Shown here one piece after another: positions 63,001-64,000 of a stretch of 64,000 nt of DNA. Position 1 is the first letter of the stretch. Each line of letters opens with the position of its first letter. Position numbers and translations under genes: made by a program. This stretch comes from Polytrichum commune (Eukaryota; Streptophyta; Polytrichopsida; Polytrichales; Polytrichaceae), in NCBI GenBank assembly GCA_950295325.1, contig OX485805.1, positions 4,960,501 to 5,024,500 on the forward strand, written 5' to 3'. Below the pieces are notes generated by a model. The model ran no database searches. It was given only the letters and a program-made list of their open reading frames with translations, and had not been told where the DNA came from.

Positions 63001-64000
63001 TGAAGAAGAGGTTCCCACAGTGCATTTGGAAGAACATTCTCGCGTTTGTGCTTTTGCAGACAGGTGTGATCATAAAGGATTAGGTGTTGATGAACGACTC
63101 CGAAGGTTAGCAGAAACTCTTGAACACCTTGTGGAGTCTTATACTCCAAAGAGTTCTTTGGTAGCTGCTAGTGCAAGTCCAGATACTGCCAAGACATCTA
63201 GTGGTGGTGACCCTGGTAACTTCCTTTACTTGCAAGTTCTGGTTTTTTTCCCTTCATGAATTGGAGCATTTTCATATATCTATCATTTTGGAGTTTGCTG
63301 TAAAGAGAAACTGAAGGACTTAAATGGATGATATTTGAACTACCTCCAGGTTGACTACTTGATGTCAGGGTTTCCTGTCATAAATTTCAAAATTCTGTTT
63401 AATGTACTTAAATGTGCTCTCTCTACGAACTTTCATGTAGTATATTTTCGCTGTGGATGGTTGGGTGACTTGTATTGGTCTTGTACTTTATGAAAATGTT
63501 ACTGCAGAGACAATTATTGCTGAGAAGCTCACCTCAGTTTCGGAAAAACTCGGAGCATATGAACGGGGAGGTGGTGATCAATTCTGTAGAGGCTCTGAGG
63601 ACATGCTGGAGGACCTTCATGAAATAGATACAGCAAGCATTCTAGACGAGCCAAGGGTGTTCAATGCCATAGCTTGTAAGACACGGTTTGGGCCTAAGGC
63701 TGATCCGTTGGTGACTCTTGCGTCATCAGTGGGTAGCTTACTTGCCCCATCGTCATCAGTTGGTAGCATTACACCCCGGTCTCCTTTGGCTACCCCCAAG
63801 AACAGCCAGATCGACCTTCTTTTGGCTGATAGAAGCAATTTTGCAGAATCTGAAAATCTTCAGCAGGTTTTTACCTGTCTCCTTGCAGTACTGTCTTCTT
63901 TTATTACCTTCCCTTTTCATACATTCCCTTTTTTATACAGATTATCTATGTTTTTCTGTCGTTGGTATAACTACTTAAGGTTTCAGATGCTTTCAGATTC
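60079..64000 (+). CDS. IREH1: IRE/IREH1-type AGC protein kinase, N-terminal part (runs off the window)
   Basis: Exons 60079-60961, 61388-61458, 61844-62008, 62129-63215, 63508-63866 and 63987 onward join in frame, giving about 859 residues before the window ends. The ATG is the first after an in-frame TGA at 59995. Family hallmarks: a basic Ser/Lys-rich N terminus, LGLNRIKTRSGP, SPTESPRFKALLRMT, the conserved helical block NTLRARFNTAKEEVNAELA, a zinc-finger-like motif CRICEEEVPTVHLEEHSRVC (Cys661, Cys664, His672, His676, Cys680), and ILDEPRVFNAIACKTRFGP. The Ser/Thr kinase domain of this AGC family should follow downstream of the window. In Arabidopsis, IRE promotes root-hair tip growth and IREH1 affects root skewing and microtubules; the role here is inferred by family. 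IRE rather than IREH1 orthology remains possible. Confidence 0.92.

Overview
This window is nuclear DNA from a land plant. It is AT-rich and gene-sparse, has GT-AG introns, microsatellites and many small inverted-repeat transposable elements, and carries plant-specific gene families (Dof-type zinc fingers, EG16 endoglucanase, IRE-type AGC kinase). No bacterial, viral or organellar gene set is visible. The species cannot be fixed from the sequence alone. The two multi-ribbon Dof-like genes are unlike the usual angiosperm Dof layout, so a non-model lineage such as a fern, lycophyte or gymnosperm is possible, but this is only inference.

Six protein genes are supported. From left to right: (1) a five-exon alpha/beta-hydrolase gene (12068-15188, +) whose nucleophile elbow reads G-C-G-Y-G, so the catalytic serine is a glycine; (2) an intronless gene with two Dof-like zinc ribbons and a third C-terminal ribbon (16419-17348, -); (3) a two-exon GH16 gene of the EG16 endoglucanase type (17985-20515, -); (4) an eleven-exon cytosolic GAPDH gene (32701-36375, +); (5) a second, intronless Dof-like triple-ribbon gene paralogous to the first (38612-39637, -); (6) the 5' part of an IRE/IREH1-type AGC kinase gene (60079 to past the window end, +), with the kinase domain lying outside. 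All exon sums given here keep the reading frame. Splice sites were read by eye and have not been tested against transcripts.

The rest is mostly transposon-derived. A recurring MITE of about 350-380 bp (called family A here) sits in introns of three of the genes, in the 3' flank of GAPDH and in many intergenic fragments. Other elements include a complete Stowaway MITE with TA target duplication (41895-42123), a 668-bp TTA-flanked Harbinger-like element (25453-26120), two further multi-copy MITE families (B and D), a dispersed repeat of about 320 bp (C), a direct repeat pair 40 kb apart (E), three strong foldbacks (3104-3462, 47782-48110, 50448-50604) and a possible tRNA-derived SINE (51250-51425). 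No retroelement polymerase ORF, tRNA, rRNA or CRISPR array was recognised.

The genes do not form a pathway. The main points of interest are the paired triple-ribbon Dof-like genes, the apparently catalytically dead alpha/beta hydrolase, and a dense cluster of TTCATCCA octamers over 1.8 kb upstream of the IREH1 leader.
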